A stretch of DNA of 64,000 nt from contig JAHPZJ010000014.1 in assembly GCA_019058245.1 (NCBI GenBank), positions 51,085-115,084 of the forward strand. Reading direction: 5' to 3'. Position 1 is the stretch's first letter; the number at the start of each line of letters is the position of its first letter. This document shows, one piece after another, positions 1 to 8,670 of the stretch. The position numbers and the translations under genes were made by a program. Source of the stretch: Promethearchaeota archaeon (GTDB taxonomy: Archaea; Asgardarchaeota; Lokiarchaeia; Sigyniarchaeales; SOKP01). The notes under the pieces are model-generated. The model searched no databases. It was not told where the DNA came from and worked only from the letters and a program-made list of their open reading frames with translations.

Positions 1-83
1 TTTAAATTATTACCTTAATTAATAAAGACATACTAATCAATTCAATATTATTAAAATTCATAAATTTAGTAAAAAAGAGTTTG

Positions 84-482
84 ATGAAAATGACTAAATG
101 GTTTACCAAAACACATCAATGGTTTGATGATGCCACAAAAATGGTTGGAATTACTCCTTTTGCTGCAGAACAGCTTGGAGAAATTAGTTTTGTTGATGTA
201 GAAGGCCTTGAAGGTGCTACTCTTGAACAAGTTAAAATGGATGGAGATGAACCTTCAAGTGACCCAATTGATTGTACTGTTGAATCAAGTAAAGCTGTTG
301 GAGATATTTATTCACCAGTAAGTGGTAATGTAATTGAAGTTAATTCCGATTTGATGGATGAACCTGAGAAAATTAACGAAGATGCTTTTGCTGCATGGCT
401 ATTTAAAATAGAACCATCAAATTGGGACGGTGAAAAAGGCAACCTATTAGATGAAGGAGCATATAACGCCCTAATAGGTTAG
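84..482 (+). CDS. gcvH: Glycine cleavage system H protein (lipoyl carrier)
   Basis: Small acidic lipoyl-domain protein. The family carries the aminomethyl group between the P, T and L proteins of the glycine cleavage system on a lipoylated lysine; in archaea it may also serve lipoate relay. The motif ESSKAVGDIYSPVSG holds the lipoyl lysine in its normal setting, and about 130 residues is the usual length. A TTG at 81 and ATGs at 84 and 90 are all in frame; ATG 84 was chosen because AAAAAAGAG lies just upstream. No P or T protein genes are nearby, so the gene stands alone here. A strong T-rich stretch follows the stop. Confidence 0.93.
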   Translation: MKMTKWFTKTHQWFDDATKMVGITPFAAEQLGEISFVDVEGLEGATLEQVKMDGDEPSSDPIDCTVESSKAVGDIYSPVSGNVIEVNSDLMDEPEKINEDAFAAWLFKIEPSNWDGEKGNLLDEGAYNALIG

Positions 483-496
483 AATATAAAACTTAT

Positions 497-536
497 TATA
501 TCTTTTTTCTAATTTTTTTTATCTTTTTTTTCTTTT
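497..536 (+). terminator. Poly-T terminator after gcvH
   Basis: Three consecutive T tracts (TCTTTTTTCT, AATTTTTTTT, ATCTTTTTTTT) follow the gcvH stop. Archaeal RNA polymerase terminates on such T runs without a hairpin. Inferred from sequence composition only. Confidence 0.5.
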
Positions 537-684
537 CTTAAATAATTCCAAGAGAATTTAATAATTTGAGTTATTAATAGCAAAAAAATATAGCTTTAAT
601 TTATCAAATAAATCTGAGAATTTTTTAAAAATTATTAACATATTAAATTAAAAGTGGAGAAAACGCCATTTTCCTATTTAAAGG

Positions 685-1185
685 TTAAATTTCACCCATT
701 TTTACAGCTATCATATATTGGAGCATTATAAATGTTATAATAATCATTACCATTCCAATTACTAAAATCCAAACAGCCATTCTTTTATTATACACATATT
801 TAGATGCTTGAAATAATGCAATAAAACCAATAGAACAAAATAAAATTAAAATAGAGGCCACAATCCCTTCAATAATAAAACTTTCATGGATATCTTTATA
901 GATAAGCACAGGATTCCCTTGGCTATCTCCCCCTATTGCAGGAGGGTCTCTAACCATAAAATAAACTACACCAGTTTGAAGGATAAATAATATTATTAAG
1001 ATGGTAATTATACTTAGGGATCTTGAAGGTGATGGAAATGAAAGTCTTGGAAGTTTTAACTTAGGAAAATTAATCTTTGGTCTCCTTAATGATTTTCCAA
1101 AAACCCAAGGTGTTTTATCTTTAATCTTCTCAAAAATAGTTTCAGAACCAATAATTTCCTCTTTTTTTGATCCTACTTTCTGCAT
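685..1185 (-). CDS. OST3/OST6/OSTC-like oligosaccharyltransferase subunit
   Basis: A 166-residue protein. It has a basic, proline-rich N-terminus (PKLKLPRLSFPSPSRS), one membrane segment around residues 57-75, a short outside loop, and two further segments around 105-125 and 140-160. The loop and following helix read VYFMVRDPPAIGG then FIIEGIVAS, closely resembling eukaryotic OSTC (IIYDVIVEPPSVG then YIMEGLASS), and the N-terminal PxLKL also matches. In eukaryotes this subunit links the STT3 catalytic protein of N-glycosylation to the Sec61 translocon. Asgard archaea are known to encode OST3/OST6-type subunits. No STT3 lies in this window. The assignment rests on recalled motif similarity. 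Confidence 0.72.
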   Translation of the reverse strand: MQKVGSKKEEIIGSETIFEKIKDKTPWVFGKSLRRPKINFPKLKLPRLSFPSPSRSLSIITILIILFILQTGVVYFMVRDPPAIGGDSQGNPVLIYKDIHESFIIEGIVASILILFCSIGFIALFQASKYVYNKRMAVWILVIGMVMIIITFIMLQYMIAVKMGEI

Positions 1186-1254
1186 AGGCTATGAAATAAA
1201 TATTAAAATAAATTTAATAAGTTTTTCAAAGAAGTTCAAAATTACTCGTGGAAT

Positions 1255-2751
1255 TCAATTTAATTTTCTGAGTAAATTAATTAACAAATCCCAGACTTTT
1301 GCAACTGACTTAATGAGTAAACGTTCATCTGGTGAATGCGCACCTTCATTTGTCGGGCCAATTGAAATCATTTCCATTTTAGGAAAAGTTTTTTTTAAAA
1401 TTCCACATTCTAAACCAGCATGAATTGCTATAATCTCGAATTCTTCATTAAATAATTTCTTATATGTTTCATTATATTTTTTTAGTAAGTGTGATTGAAA
1501 ATTTGGAGTCCATCCTGGATAATCAGAATCTTTTATAATCTTTATTTCTAAACCACTTAAATCTAATAAAATTTTTGTTTTTTCCCAAATTACGTTTTTA
1601 AAATATTCACTTAAGCTTCTTTGGCTTACTTTAAGTTCTATATCATCTTCTCTTGTTGTTATTGTACTAAAATTTGAAGAACTAAATACTAATCCTTCAA
1701 TTCGAGGATGCATTGATAATGGACCGTTAGGTATTAAGTACATTATATTTAATAGATTATCTTGAATATTTTTATTTAAAACCTTATTATTACTATGTGA
1801 ATCTAATCTCTCTAATGATAAAGTTAGATTGGGTTCAATCTCATCGAAAATTACCTTTATCTCAGTAAATAGAGTTTCTATAGAGGATATAATCTCTGAA
1901 GATTGATCTTGCTCAACATATAATACAGATTCAACTTCTCTAGGTATAGCATTTGGTCTATTTCCCCCATCAATTGAACAAACATAAATTGAATATTGTT
2001 TATTTAATTTCCAAAGAAGTTGACCCATGATTTTTAACGCATTTCCCCTTCCTAAATGAATATCTCCTCCTGAATGACCTCCTCTTAATCCAGATATAAA
2101 AACTCTAATTGCTGTTAATTTTTGCTCTGGCAAGTTTAATTCTATCACATTTTTTTTTATTTCAATAATATGTACTAGACCACCTGCACAACCTATCGTT
2201 ACTGCATTATCCTCTTCTGAATCGAGGTTTATCAAGAAATCCCCATCTAAAAACTCTTTTTCAACTTTAAATGCCCCTCTAAGACCCTGTTCTTCATCAA
2301 CAGTAAATAACAAATTTAAATCTAATAAGTTAAAATTTAATTCCCTCTTACAAATCTTTTTCATCAAAGTTAAAATATAACATATTCCAACACCATCATC
2401 AGCTCCTAAAGTAGTTCCATCTGCTGTTAGCCATTTATCATTTTCTATTTCTTCAATTTTTAATTTTAATGGATCTCTTGAAAAATCATGAGATACTGAT
2501 TCATTTTTTTCACAAACCATATCCATATGACATTGTAATACAACGGTTGATTTTTGCTTTACTTTAGCAGGTACTATAACAACTAAATTTCCAACAGAAT
2601 CAATTTTATATTTAAATCCCAAACTCTCTGCTTCCTCCTTTATAAATGATCTTATTTTTTCTTCATGCTCAGAACATCGAGGAATTTTAGAAATTTTTTC
2701 AAAATAATCCCAAAATTCAGAGGGTTCTCCTAAATCTTTTAAATTTAGCAA
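1255..2751 (-). CDS. pepD: Aminoacyl-histidine dipeptidase (PepD, M20 family)
   Basis: Zinc metallopeptidase of 498 residues, the usual length for PepD/Xaa-His dipeptidase, which cleaves dipeptides such as carnosine-type substrates. Metal ligands and catalytic residues are visible in order: QCHMDMV (residues ~73-79), GTTLGADDGVG (~113-123), TVDEEQGLRGA (~150-160), the lid segment GLRGGHSGGDIH (~222-233), and AIHAGLECG near the C-terminus. A cytosolic peptide-degradation role is expected, fitting a peptide-consuming lifestyle. Its start lies 96 bp from the divergent gene at 2848, so the two may share a promoter region. Confidence 0.93.
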   Translation of the reverse strand: MLNLKDLGEPSEFWDYFEKISKIPRCSEHEEKIRSFIKEEAESLGFKYKIDSVGNLVVIVPAKVKQKSTVVLQCHMDMVCEKNESVSHDFSRDPLKLKIEEIENDKWLTADGTTLGADDGVGICYILTLMKKICKRELNFNLLDLNLLFTVDEEQGLRGAFKVEKEFLDGDFLINLDSEEDNAVTIGCAGGLVHIIEIKKNVIELNLPEQKLTAIRVFISGLRGGHSGGDIHLGRGNALKIMGQLLWKLNKQYSIYVCSIDGGNRPNAIPREVESVLYVEQDQSSEIISSIETLFTEIKVIFDEIEPNLTLSLERLDSHSNNKVLNKNIQDNLLNIMYLIPNGPLSMHPRIEGLVFSSSNFSTITTREDDIELKVSQRSLSEYFKNVIWEKTKILLDLSGLEIKIIKDSDYPGWTPNFQSHLLKKYNETYKKLFNEEFEIIAIHAGLECGILKKTFPKMEMISIGPTNEGAHSPDERLLIKSVAKVWDLLINLLRKLN

Positions 2752-2847
2752 TATCGTCCCTTATAATTAAAATATATATAATTATTCATTTATAATAATT
2801 ATAAAATAACACAAAATTCTTTATAACTTTAGTTAAAGGCTAATTAA

Positions 2848-3975
2848 ATGAGTTGGAAAGATCTATATTCAGAAGTAAAAAAACGTAAAATAGAAGCACT
2901 AAATAAAAAGGATGTTGTGCAAGCTGTTGAAAAACACGGAAAGATTCTAGCTGTAAGTGGAAGATATGAAAAGCCTAAAAAAGTAATTGAGCATATGTAT
3001 GCATCCTTGAAGAAAATTATCAGAGAAAAAGATATTATGAAAGAAGAGCTTTCTCAATATGATGTAGTGCTTATCGGGTGTCCGGGTAGTGATATTCCTT
3101 ATGCCGCTCATCCAAAAGTTAGAGATTTTGTTATGAATGGTGGATGGTTGATAACCACAGACTGGGCTATACGAAGTATAATTGAAAATGTATTTCCGGG
3201 TTTTATTCGTTGGAACCAAGCTAAAACTGCTGATGCCGTAGTTGCATGTCAAATTAATGAACCAAATCACCCGTTCTTAGAGGGTGTAATTAGTGAAATT
3301 CAACAAAGTAAATGGCAAAAACAATCCGCTAAAAATACAAAAAAAAATGAATTTCGTTGGTGGTTGGAGACAAAATCATTTCCTATTCAAATTTTAAATC
3401 ATCAGGCTGTAAAAGTATTAATTAGTTCATGGGAAATTCAAAATAAGTGGGGTGAATCCCCCGTACTTGTGGAATTTGATTACGGAAAAAGAGCTGGAAA
3501 AATAATCCACATGATTAGCCATACTCATTTACAGAAAGGTGGAGCTAAAGGTAAATATGCCTCTGCGTTAATTTTAACAAATATTCTAGATGAAAAGGTG
3601 TCTCAAAAAATGGGAATAAAAGAAAAACCAACCTCTAGATATGTCTCAGATTGGCAACAAGTTCAGCCTCAACAGCAGTATAATCAACCGCCTTTAGAAG
3701 AACAATGGATTGCACCTCCATCACAATCAGAATACTTAACACCAGCTCCAGAAGGTAGTGGGTTGACAGAAACGTCCCAAATAATTGAGATTGATACAAA
3801 TAATCCTAGCTTCTCATTTACTAATAAGTGCATTTATTGTAATTATGATTTTACAGAATATAAGGGAACTATATTTGCATGTAATGCCTGTAAAACCTTA
3901 TACCATGAGCATTGCATTAATTCCCAAGTTAATGAAGGAATATGCAAAAAATGTAATAGAATATTATTATGGTGA
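2848..3975 (+). CDS. GATase/ThuA-like domain protein with C-terminal C4HC3 zinc finger
   Basis: 375 residues. Residues ~30-255 resemble a class I glutamine-amidotransferase-like or ThuA-like Rossmann domain (VVLIGCPGSD, FVMNGGWLITTD, IIHMISHTHLQ). No convincing Cys-His-Glu triad is seen, so it may be a binding rather than a catalytic domain. A glutamine/proline-rich linker (~270-310) leads to a zinc finger at ~328-371 with spacing C-x2-C-x13-C-x2-C-x4-H-x2-C-x9-C-x2-C. That is a C4HC3 pattern, as in PHD or RING-variant fingers. Asgard genomes are known to hold RING-type proteins of ubiquitin systems. Function is unknown; binding to a modified protein or a ligase role are both possible. Confidence 0.6.
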   Translation: MSWKDLYSEVKKRKIEALNKKDVVQAVEKHGKILAVSGRYEKPKKVIEHMYASLKKIIREKDIMKEELSQYDVVLIGCPGSDIPYAAHPKVRDFVMNGGWLITTDWAIRSIIENVFPGFIRWNQAKTADAVVACQINEPNHPFLEGVISEIQQSKWQKQSAKNTKKNEFRWWLETKSFPIQILNHQAVKVLISSWEIQNKWGESPVLVEFDYGKRAGKIIHMISHTHLQKGGAKGKYASALILTNILDEKVSQKMGIKEKPTSRYVSDWQQVQPQQQYNQPPLEEQWIAPPSQSEYLTPAPEGSGLTETSQIIEIDTNNPSFSFTNKCIYCNYDFTEYKGTIFACNACKTLYHEHCINSQVNEGICKKCNRILLW

Positions 3976-4091
3976 TTGTCCTACAATTATTATTACTCTC
4001 TCATCCTTTCTTTTGCTAAATTAATTCTTTTAATAAATTAAAAATAGAGAATAAAAATAAAAAAAAGAAAAAATTTTTCTTGTTCTAAAAA

Positions 4092-4289
4092 TTAGTTTTC
4101 TATAATTTCAATAGCTTCTTCTGGACATTGAGTTTCACAAGCCCTACATCCTACACAGTCTTCCCTATTTTCTTCAATAACATTTACTTTCCCTCCCTCC
4201 GGTTCTCCAAAGCATTCAGAAGGGCATACTTCATAGCAAGTACCACAACCAGTACAAGCATCCATATCAATATTAATATCAAAGGACAT
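4092..4289 (-). CDS. 2[4Fe-4S] ferredoxin
   Basis: A 65-residue low-potential electron carrier with two complete cluster motifs, CTGCGTCYEVCP and CVGCRACETQCP, each followed by the usual proline. Very acidic, as expected for a soluble ferredoxin partnering with oxidoreductases. Expressed alone. The ATG is preceded on the minus strand by GAAAGGAG about seven bases upstream. Confidence 0.93.
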   Translation of the reverse strand: MSFDINIDMDACTGCGTCYEVCPSECFGEPEGGKVNVIEENREDCVGCRACETQCPEEAIEIIEN

Positions 4290-4470
4290 TGTTTTTTAAC
4301 TCCTTTCAATTGTTTTTTCTTATGTTAAAAATTATGATTATTTAATAATAATACTAATTTTGATAATAATATAAAAAATATAAATTTCGTTTTTATTAGG
4401 AAAAATTATCAATTGATTCTTACATTTTAGATTTAGTACAACTCTTTTAATAAAAAATAATTATTTAACA

Positions 4471-5589
4471 TTGAAAGCTAATAAACTTTGGAATTTTGAA
4501 TACAACGCCCCTATTCTTGGAATTGAAGTAGTTGATATCAATAACAATGAACAATTAGAAATTATTGCTTTTACTAAAACTGGAAAGTTATTATTCATAT
4601 CACTTGATGGTAAATTGTTACATCAAGAAGTAATCTCGGAGAATTCACCACTTTGGCATATGAGAATACATGATATTGATAATGATGGAAGATATGAAAT
4701 AATAGTAGGCGGTATCGATGGGATCGTAAGAATTTTTAAATGCACATTTGCTTATAATTTAGAGCCTCTATGGACTCATAAATTTAATTCCTCTATTAGC
4801 GGAATTCTAATAGAAGATATAAATAATGATAATATCAATGAGTTAATTATATTTTCACTTGATAAAACGCTACGGGTTTTAAATTCCTTAGATGGTAAGT
4901 TAATTTGGGCGCAAATTTTTGAAGATGGTATAGGAGATGCTATCGTTTTTAAAAATAATAAAAAAAGTACAAGTAAAGAAGTACTAGCGTGTGGAAATGA
5001 CGGAACTATAAGATGTTATGATGGGAAAGATGGAAACTTATTATGGTTCAAAAAATATTCTGAAAAATTGCGAGTTATTACTTATATGAACAGAATTAAG
5101 GAAATATTAGTATTATCTGGAGGAGATGACAAAAAGCTACATTTTATAAACAAAACAACTCAAAATGAAATTAATACATTACAATTTAATAATTATGTAT
5201 GGAACTGCGTATCATATCCATTTCCAATCTTAAATAATGTTCTCGTCAGTTCTTATTCATTTGCTTTTTTTGATGAATCGACACTAATTCAAAATATTGA
5301 ATTTACTTCGAAGTTGGTTTGTTTAAATGAGTCTTTTGAAATAAAATGGGAATTAAATGGATATAATATAGAATTTTTAAAGATAATAAAAATTAATAAC
5401 ACACTTCTTATTATTGCTGGTACTACTAAAGGTGAGCTTTTGATTATTGAAGAACAAACAGGAAAAGTAAAATTTTATAAAAATTTTAATTCTTGTATTA
5501 ATATGTCTCAAGTGTGTATAGAAAAAAGGTTACTCTTTAGTTGTCATGATGATGGAACTATTATGGCCTACAAATTTCAAAAGATTTAG
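4471..5589 (+). CDS. FG-GAP/PQQ-like beta-propeller protein
   Basis: 372 residues built of repeated blade-like units. Each has a D-x-[DN]-N-[DN] calcium-loop-like motif followed by a short beta strand (VVDINNNEQLEIIAF, HDIDNDGRYEIIVG, EDINNDNINELIIF) and WD/PQQ-like turns (NDGTIRCYDGKDGNLLW). This is typical of FG-GAP or integrin-alpha-like propellers, which usually act as protein-interaction platforms. No signal peptide is evident, so it is probably cytosolic. In eukaryotes similar propellers occur in BBS and KICSTOR-type complexes, but that is only an analogy. The start is TTG (TTGAAAGCTAAT) with no clear ribosome-binding site, consistent with a leaderless transcript. Confidence 0.6.
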   Translation: MKANKLWNFEYNAPILGIEVVDINNNEQLEIIAFTKTGKLLFISLDGKLLHQEVISENSPLWHMRIHDIDNDGRYEIIVGGIDGIVRIFKCTFAYNLEPLWTHKFNSSISGILIEDINNDNINELIIFSLDKTLRVLNSLDGKLIWAQIFEDGIGDAIVFKNNKKSTSKEVLACGNDGTIRCYDGKDGNLLWFKKYSEKLRVITYMNRIKEILVLSGGDDKKLHFINKTTQNEINTLQFNNYVWNCVSYPFPILNNVLVSSYSFAFFDESTLIQNIEFTSKLVCLNESFEIKWELNGYNIEFLKIIKINNTLLIIAGTTKGELLIIEEQTGKVKFYKNFNSCINMSQVCIEKRLLFSCHDDGTIMAYKFQKI

Positions 5590-5641
5590 TATGGTTAGAT
5601 GTTCAAATTTGAAATAAAAAAAAGAAAAATATAATTAAAAC

Positions 5642-5971
5642 TTAATCTTCTGCCTCTTCAGCTTCTTCAGCAGCTAATTCCTCTTCAAGTTCTTCTAATG
5701 GGACAGGTGCGGGAGTTGTTAACATGCTGTAACCAATCCAAATAGCAATAATTGAGATAAGTAACACAAGAAGCCACATAGGTGCTACTACAAATAATCT
5801 CCAATCAAGCCAATCGATTCCAAACAAATTAGTCCATGAATCCCATTCTCCAGTAGCGGGGGCCCAAATTGTAGTGAATAAGAGATCTAAGATTGAACCC
5901 ATTGTATAAATTATGGCAATTAAAATGCCAACAATCATTACAATGGCACCAATTATTTTATCTTTTGCCAT
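5642..5971 (-). CDS. Two-span membrane protein with acidic tail, unknown function
   Basis: 109 residues from the chosen ATG at 5971 (MAKDKIIGAI). This start was preferred over the in-frame ATG at 5992 because GGAAAGG sits just before it. A membrane segment at ~6-30 is followed by a tryptophan-rich extracytoplasmic loop (~35-60) and a second segment at ~62-85. The cytoplasmic C-terminus is almost entirely Glu, Ala and Asp. I do not recognise a family. A perfect 20-bp palindrome lies 34 bp upstream (6005-6024), so it may be tightly regulated. Confidence 0.6.
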   Translation of the reverse strand: MAKDKIIGAIVMIVGILIAIIYTMGSILDLLFTTIWAPATGEWDSWTNLFGIDWLDWRLFVVAPMWLLVLLISIIAIWIGYSMLTTPAPVPLEELEEELAAEEAEEAED

Positions 5972-6004
5972 GGTTATAACCTTTCCTTTCAACCTTTTTT
6001 TTAT

Positions 6005-6024
6005 TTTAACAATATATTGTTAAA
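6005..6024. promoter_or_regulatory. Perfect 20-bp palindrome, candidate operator
   Basis: TTTAACAATATATTGTTAAA reads identically on both strands. It lies between the divergent membrane-protein gene (start 5971) and ribokinase (start 6183), close to the former. Dimeric helix-turn-helix repressors bind sites of this form; the regulator is not known. Confidence 0.5.
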
Positions 6025-6079
6025 CATACAATATTATGCTTAATATTATTTTTAAAAAATTATTCAATTAAAACCATTC

Positions 6080-6135
6080 GATCATCCTATTTGATCATAA
6101 ATAAAATATGTGGATGATCCATAAATAAACTATAT
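6080..6135. promoter_or_regulatory. Inverted and direct repeats upstream of ribokinase
   Basis: GATCATCC (6080-6087) and GGATGATC (6112-6119) form an 8-bp inverted repeat. In addition, GATCATAAATAAAATAT (6093-6109) and GATCCATAAATAAACTATAT (6116-6135) are near-direct repeats. They lie 48-100 bp before the ribokinase start, where a promoter and its operator would be expected. Functional role is inferred. Confidence 0.4.
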
Positions 6136-6182
6136 AGAAATATTAAAAATTATTAGAGATTAAAAAATCGAATACTCAATTT

Positions 6183-7151
6183 ATGTCTAAAAATACAGGA
6201 TATGTTCTAATAATTGGTTCTAGTAATCTGGATTTCATGATTTATTCTAAAAGATTTCCAAATCCAGGAGAAACTGTTACTGGAGGATCATTTAAGCAAT
6301 ATTTAGGGGGAAAAGGAGCTAATCAAGCAGTAGCTTCGGTAAGATCAGGCTCTATGACTATTTTCATTGGAAAAATTGGAACTGATTTCTTTGGTGATCA
6401 AATGGTCTCTCAATTGACAGATGAAGGAATTAATATGAATCATATTATCAGAGATTCCAAAGAACCAAGTGGAGTTGCTTTTATTTTAATTGATCAAAAT
6501 GGTGAAAATATGATAAGTGTAGCACCTGGAGCAAATTTTAATCTGAAACCAGAAGAGATTAGATCTAGAGCTCAAATCATAAAAAATGCAAATTCCATCG
6601 TGGTTCAGATGGAAATTCCTATAGAAACTATTCAGGAAATATTTAAAATAGCTTCTGAAGGGAATGCAATCAAAATTCTAAATCCTGCTCCCTTAAAACC
6701 CCTCCCAGTTGATATCTTTAGTAAAGTTGATATTATTATTCCTAATGAAGGTGAGCTTTTTCGTTTATATTCTCTATTAGGGTTTAAAGATATATTAGGG
6801 GAGAATACACAAAAAATATTCCAAATTTCGAGGGATATAGCAAATTTAGGGTTAAAATTTATCATTACAACATTAGGAAATAGAGGATGCCTAATTTTTG
6901 ATAAAAAAAATGATAAGTTTTATCAAGTGGCTACTCCAAAGGTTAAACCTGTAGACACTGTAGGGGCGGGTGATTGTTTTATAGGGGTTTTAGCTAGTCA
7001 GTTGAATAAAGGTATAGATATTGTAAATGCTGCTAAATTTGCCACGGTAGCAGCCTCTATTGCTGTTACTAGAAAAGGAGCGCAAGAATCAATGCCTTTT
7101 TCAAATGAAATTCATAATAAATTAAAAGATTTGAATTTAAATAATAACTAA
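6183..7151 (+). CDS. rbsK: Ribokinase (PfkB family sugar kinase)
   Basis: 322 residues, PfkB fold. N-terminal substrate motif GGKGANQAVA (~residues 40-49) and C-terminal ATP/anion-hole motif DTVGAGDCFIG (~258-268, catalytic Asp in GAGD) are both intact. The family phosphorylates ribose to ribose-5-phosphate; related members act on other sugars or nucleosides, so the exact substrate is uncertain. A cupin gene follows after 8 bp, suggesting a small sugar-utilisation operon. Upstream repeats at 6080-6135 could control it. Confidence 0.85.
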   Translation: MSKNTGYVLIIGSSNLDFMIYSKRFPNPGETVTGGSFKQYLGGKGANQAVASVRSGSMTIFIGKIGTDFFGDQMVSQLTDEGINMNHIIRDSKEPSGVAFILIDQNGENMISVAPGANFNLKPEEIRSRAQIIKNANSIVVQMEIPIETIQEIFKIASEGNAIKILNPAPLKPLPVDIFSKVDIIIPNEGELFRLYSLLGFKDILGENTQKIFQISRDIANLGLKFIITTLGNRGCLIFDKKNDKFYQVATPKVKPVDTVGAGDCFIGVLASQLNKGIDIVNAAKFATVAASIAVTRKGAQESMPFSNEIHNKLKDLNLNNN

Positions 7152-7159
7152 AAGGTTTA

Positions 7160-7840
7160 ATGAAGGTGTATACAGAATATATCCCCATTCAAAGAAGTAC
7201 TTTGTTGAGGAAGACAGATATTAAGGAATTAGTAATTAAAATAGATCAAAAACATCTAAAGGATATATTCTTAATTAATGGTTCAAATTTTAAAACTGAA
7301 GCAATAAAAACTTCAGATTTATTAATTAAACCTTATACTCATTACATGATAATAAATAGGGGAAAAGATATACTTGATATTCAATATAATCAAGACATCT
7401 TTGATCATCAAGTAATATATGATCCTTATAAATATGAATCATCCCAGAAGAAGTTTTTAGAACCAAATTGGTTTATAGAAAGATATAGTATCCCGAAAGG
7501 ATATATTGATACACTTCCCAAGTGGTATAGCTTTAAATTTACTTATCCCGATTATAATTTGATATTTGTTCGACCAGAATTTGGGCTTTCCATCCAAATC
7601 CATAAACATAGAAATGAAACATGGGAATTATTAGAAGGTAAACCTATTATAATTACAGGAAATACCGTACATTATTTTGTTGAAACGGGCTTTATATGTC
7701 AAAATCATATTAATACTTACCATTCTATCATTAATCCTAATAAAGAAGAAGATAAATATGTACTGATAAAAGAAAGATGGAACGGAGATTTTGATGAAAG
7801 TGATATAGATCGCGTTTTTAATCCAAATGAGTATCAATAA
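7160..7840 (+). CDS. Cupin-domain protein in operon with ribokinase
   Basis: 226 residues. The C-terminal half contains a cupin-like metal motif, H-K-H-R-N-E-T-W-E-L (H-x-H-x3-E-like, ~153-162), followed by the beta-rich segment LLEGKPIIITG and a second His region (NHINTYHSI). This pattern is seen in sugar-phosphate isomerases of the cupin type and in lyxose/mannose isomerases. Lying 8 bp after ribokinase, it may isomerise or sense the same sugar. Family and substrate are inferred; confidence in the cupin fold is moderate. Confidence 0.55.
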   Translation: MKVYTEYIPIQRSTLLRKTDIKELVIKIDQKHLKDIFLINGSNFKTEAIKTSDLLIKPYTHYMIINRGKDILDIQYNQDIFDHQVIYDPYKYESSQKKFLEPNWFIERYSIPKGYIDTLPKWYSFKFTYPDYNLIFVRPEFGLSIQIHKHRNETWELLEGKPIIITGNTVHYFVETGFICQNHINTYHSIINPNKEEDKYVLIKERWNGDFDESDIDRVFNPNEYQ

Positions 7841-7982
7841 TAAATTTCTACTAGTAAATGAAGTAGATAAAAAGGCGTTTCTTATTTTAGGAATAAACAA
7901 AAGTGAGATTTTCTTCAAAATTACATCTAACACTTATAAGTTTTATGATTTTTGCGTGCTTAACCTAAAAGTTAAAATTTAA
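7827..7982 (+). CDS. Possible 51-residue small protein overlapping the cupin gene
   Basis: An ATG inside the last codons of the cupin gene opens a 51-codon frame (MSINNKFLLVNEVDKKAF...) ending at 7982. It overlaps its neighbour by 14 bp, as translationally coupled genes do. No family recognised and no clear ribosome-binding site, so it could be a chance frame. Confidence 0.25.
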   Translation: MSINNKFLLVNEVDKKAFLILGINKSEIFFKITSNTYKFYDFCVLNLKVKI

Positions 7983-8068
7983 TTGAATACTAAAAACCTT
8001 ATCGTAATATGATTTATGAGAAAAAATTTACCAAATAATATTAATGGAATAAGTAGATTGGTTAAAAA

Positions 8069-8644
8069 ATGGCTCCAGAAGAAAAATTTGATGAAAAAAA
8101 ATCTGAAGAAAAGGAAGAAACGTTAAATAATGATTTAGAAAAAGACTCAAATTCAGAGAAAGGCACTGAAACTGAATCTGAAACAGAATCAACAGAAGTA
8201 TTAGAAGAAGAACGAGAATTAGACACAGAAGCAGAGTTAGATAGACTAAGATTCAAATATAGAGGGCATACCATTGATGAATTGAAGAAAATGAATATGG
8301 ATCAATTCATACAATTATTACCAGCCAGAGCCAGACGCTCATTAAAACGAGGCTTACCTCCTAGACAAAAAAAATTACTAGAAAGACTAAGACACGCATA
8401 TCGTGCTAAAAAAAGAGGCAAGGATTTAACTACTAGAACACATGTGAGAGATATGATCATATTTCCTGAAATGGTTGGTCTCAAAATTGGTGTTTACAAT
8501 GGTCGAATTTTTGAAATTGTTGATATAAGACCAGAAATGATTGGACATTATTTAGGAGAATTCTCTCTTACAAGGAAAAGAGTACAACACGGTTCTCCCG
8601 GAATTGGAGCCACAAGAAGTTCAAAATATGTTCCGTTAAAATGA
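8069..8644 (+). CDS. rpsS: Ribosomal protein uS19
   Basis: Small-subunit protein of the 30S head. The conserved core is at residues ~66-191, with [20 protein letters not shown] at the C-terminus as in archaeal/eukaryotic S19 (S15e). Residues 1-65 are a highly acidic, probably disordered extension (Glu, Asp, Ser, Thr) not found in most archaea. It opens the ribosomal operon here; the usual upstream L3-L4-L23-L2 genes are absent, the preceding genes being the ribokinase pair. The start is ATG GCT. Confidence 0.95.
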   Translation: MAPEEKFDEKKSEEKEETLNNDLEKDSNSEKGTETESETESTEVLEEERELDTEAELDRLRFKYRGHTIDELKKMNMDQFIQLLPARARRSLKRGLPPRQKKLLERLRHAYRAKKRGKDLTTRTHVRDMIIFPEMVGLKIGVYNGRIFEIVDIRPEMIGHYLGEFSLTRKRVQHGSPGIGATRSSKYVPLK

Positions 8645-8670
8645 TAATATAATAAACAAGTTGATTGAAA

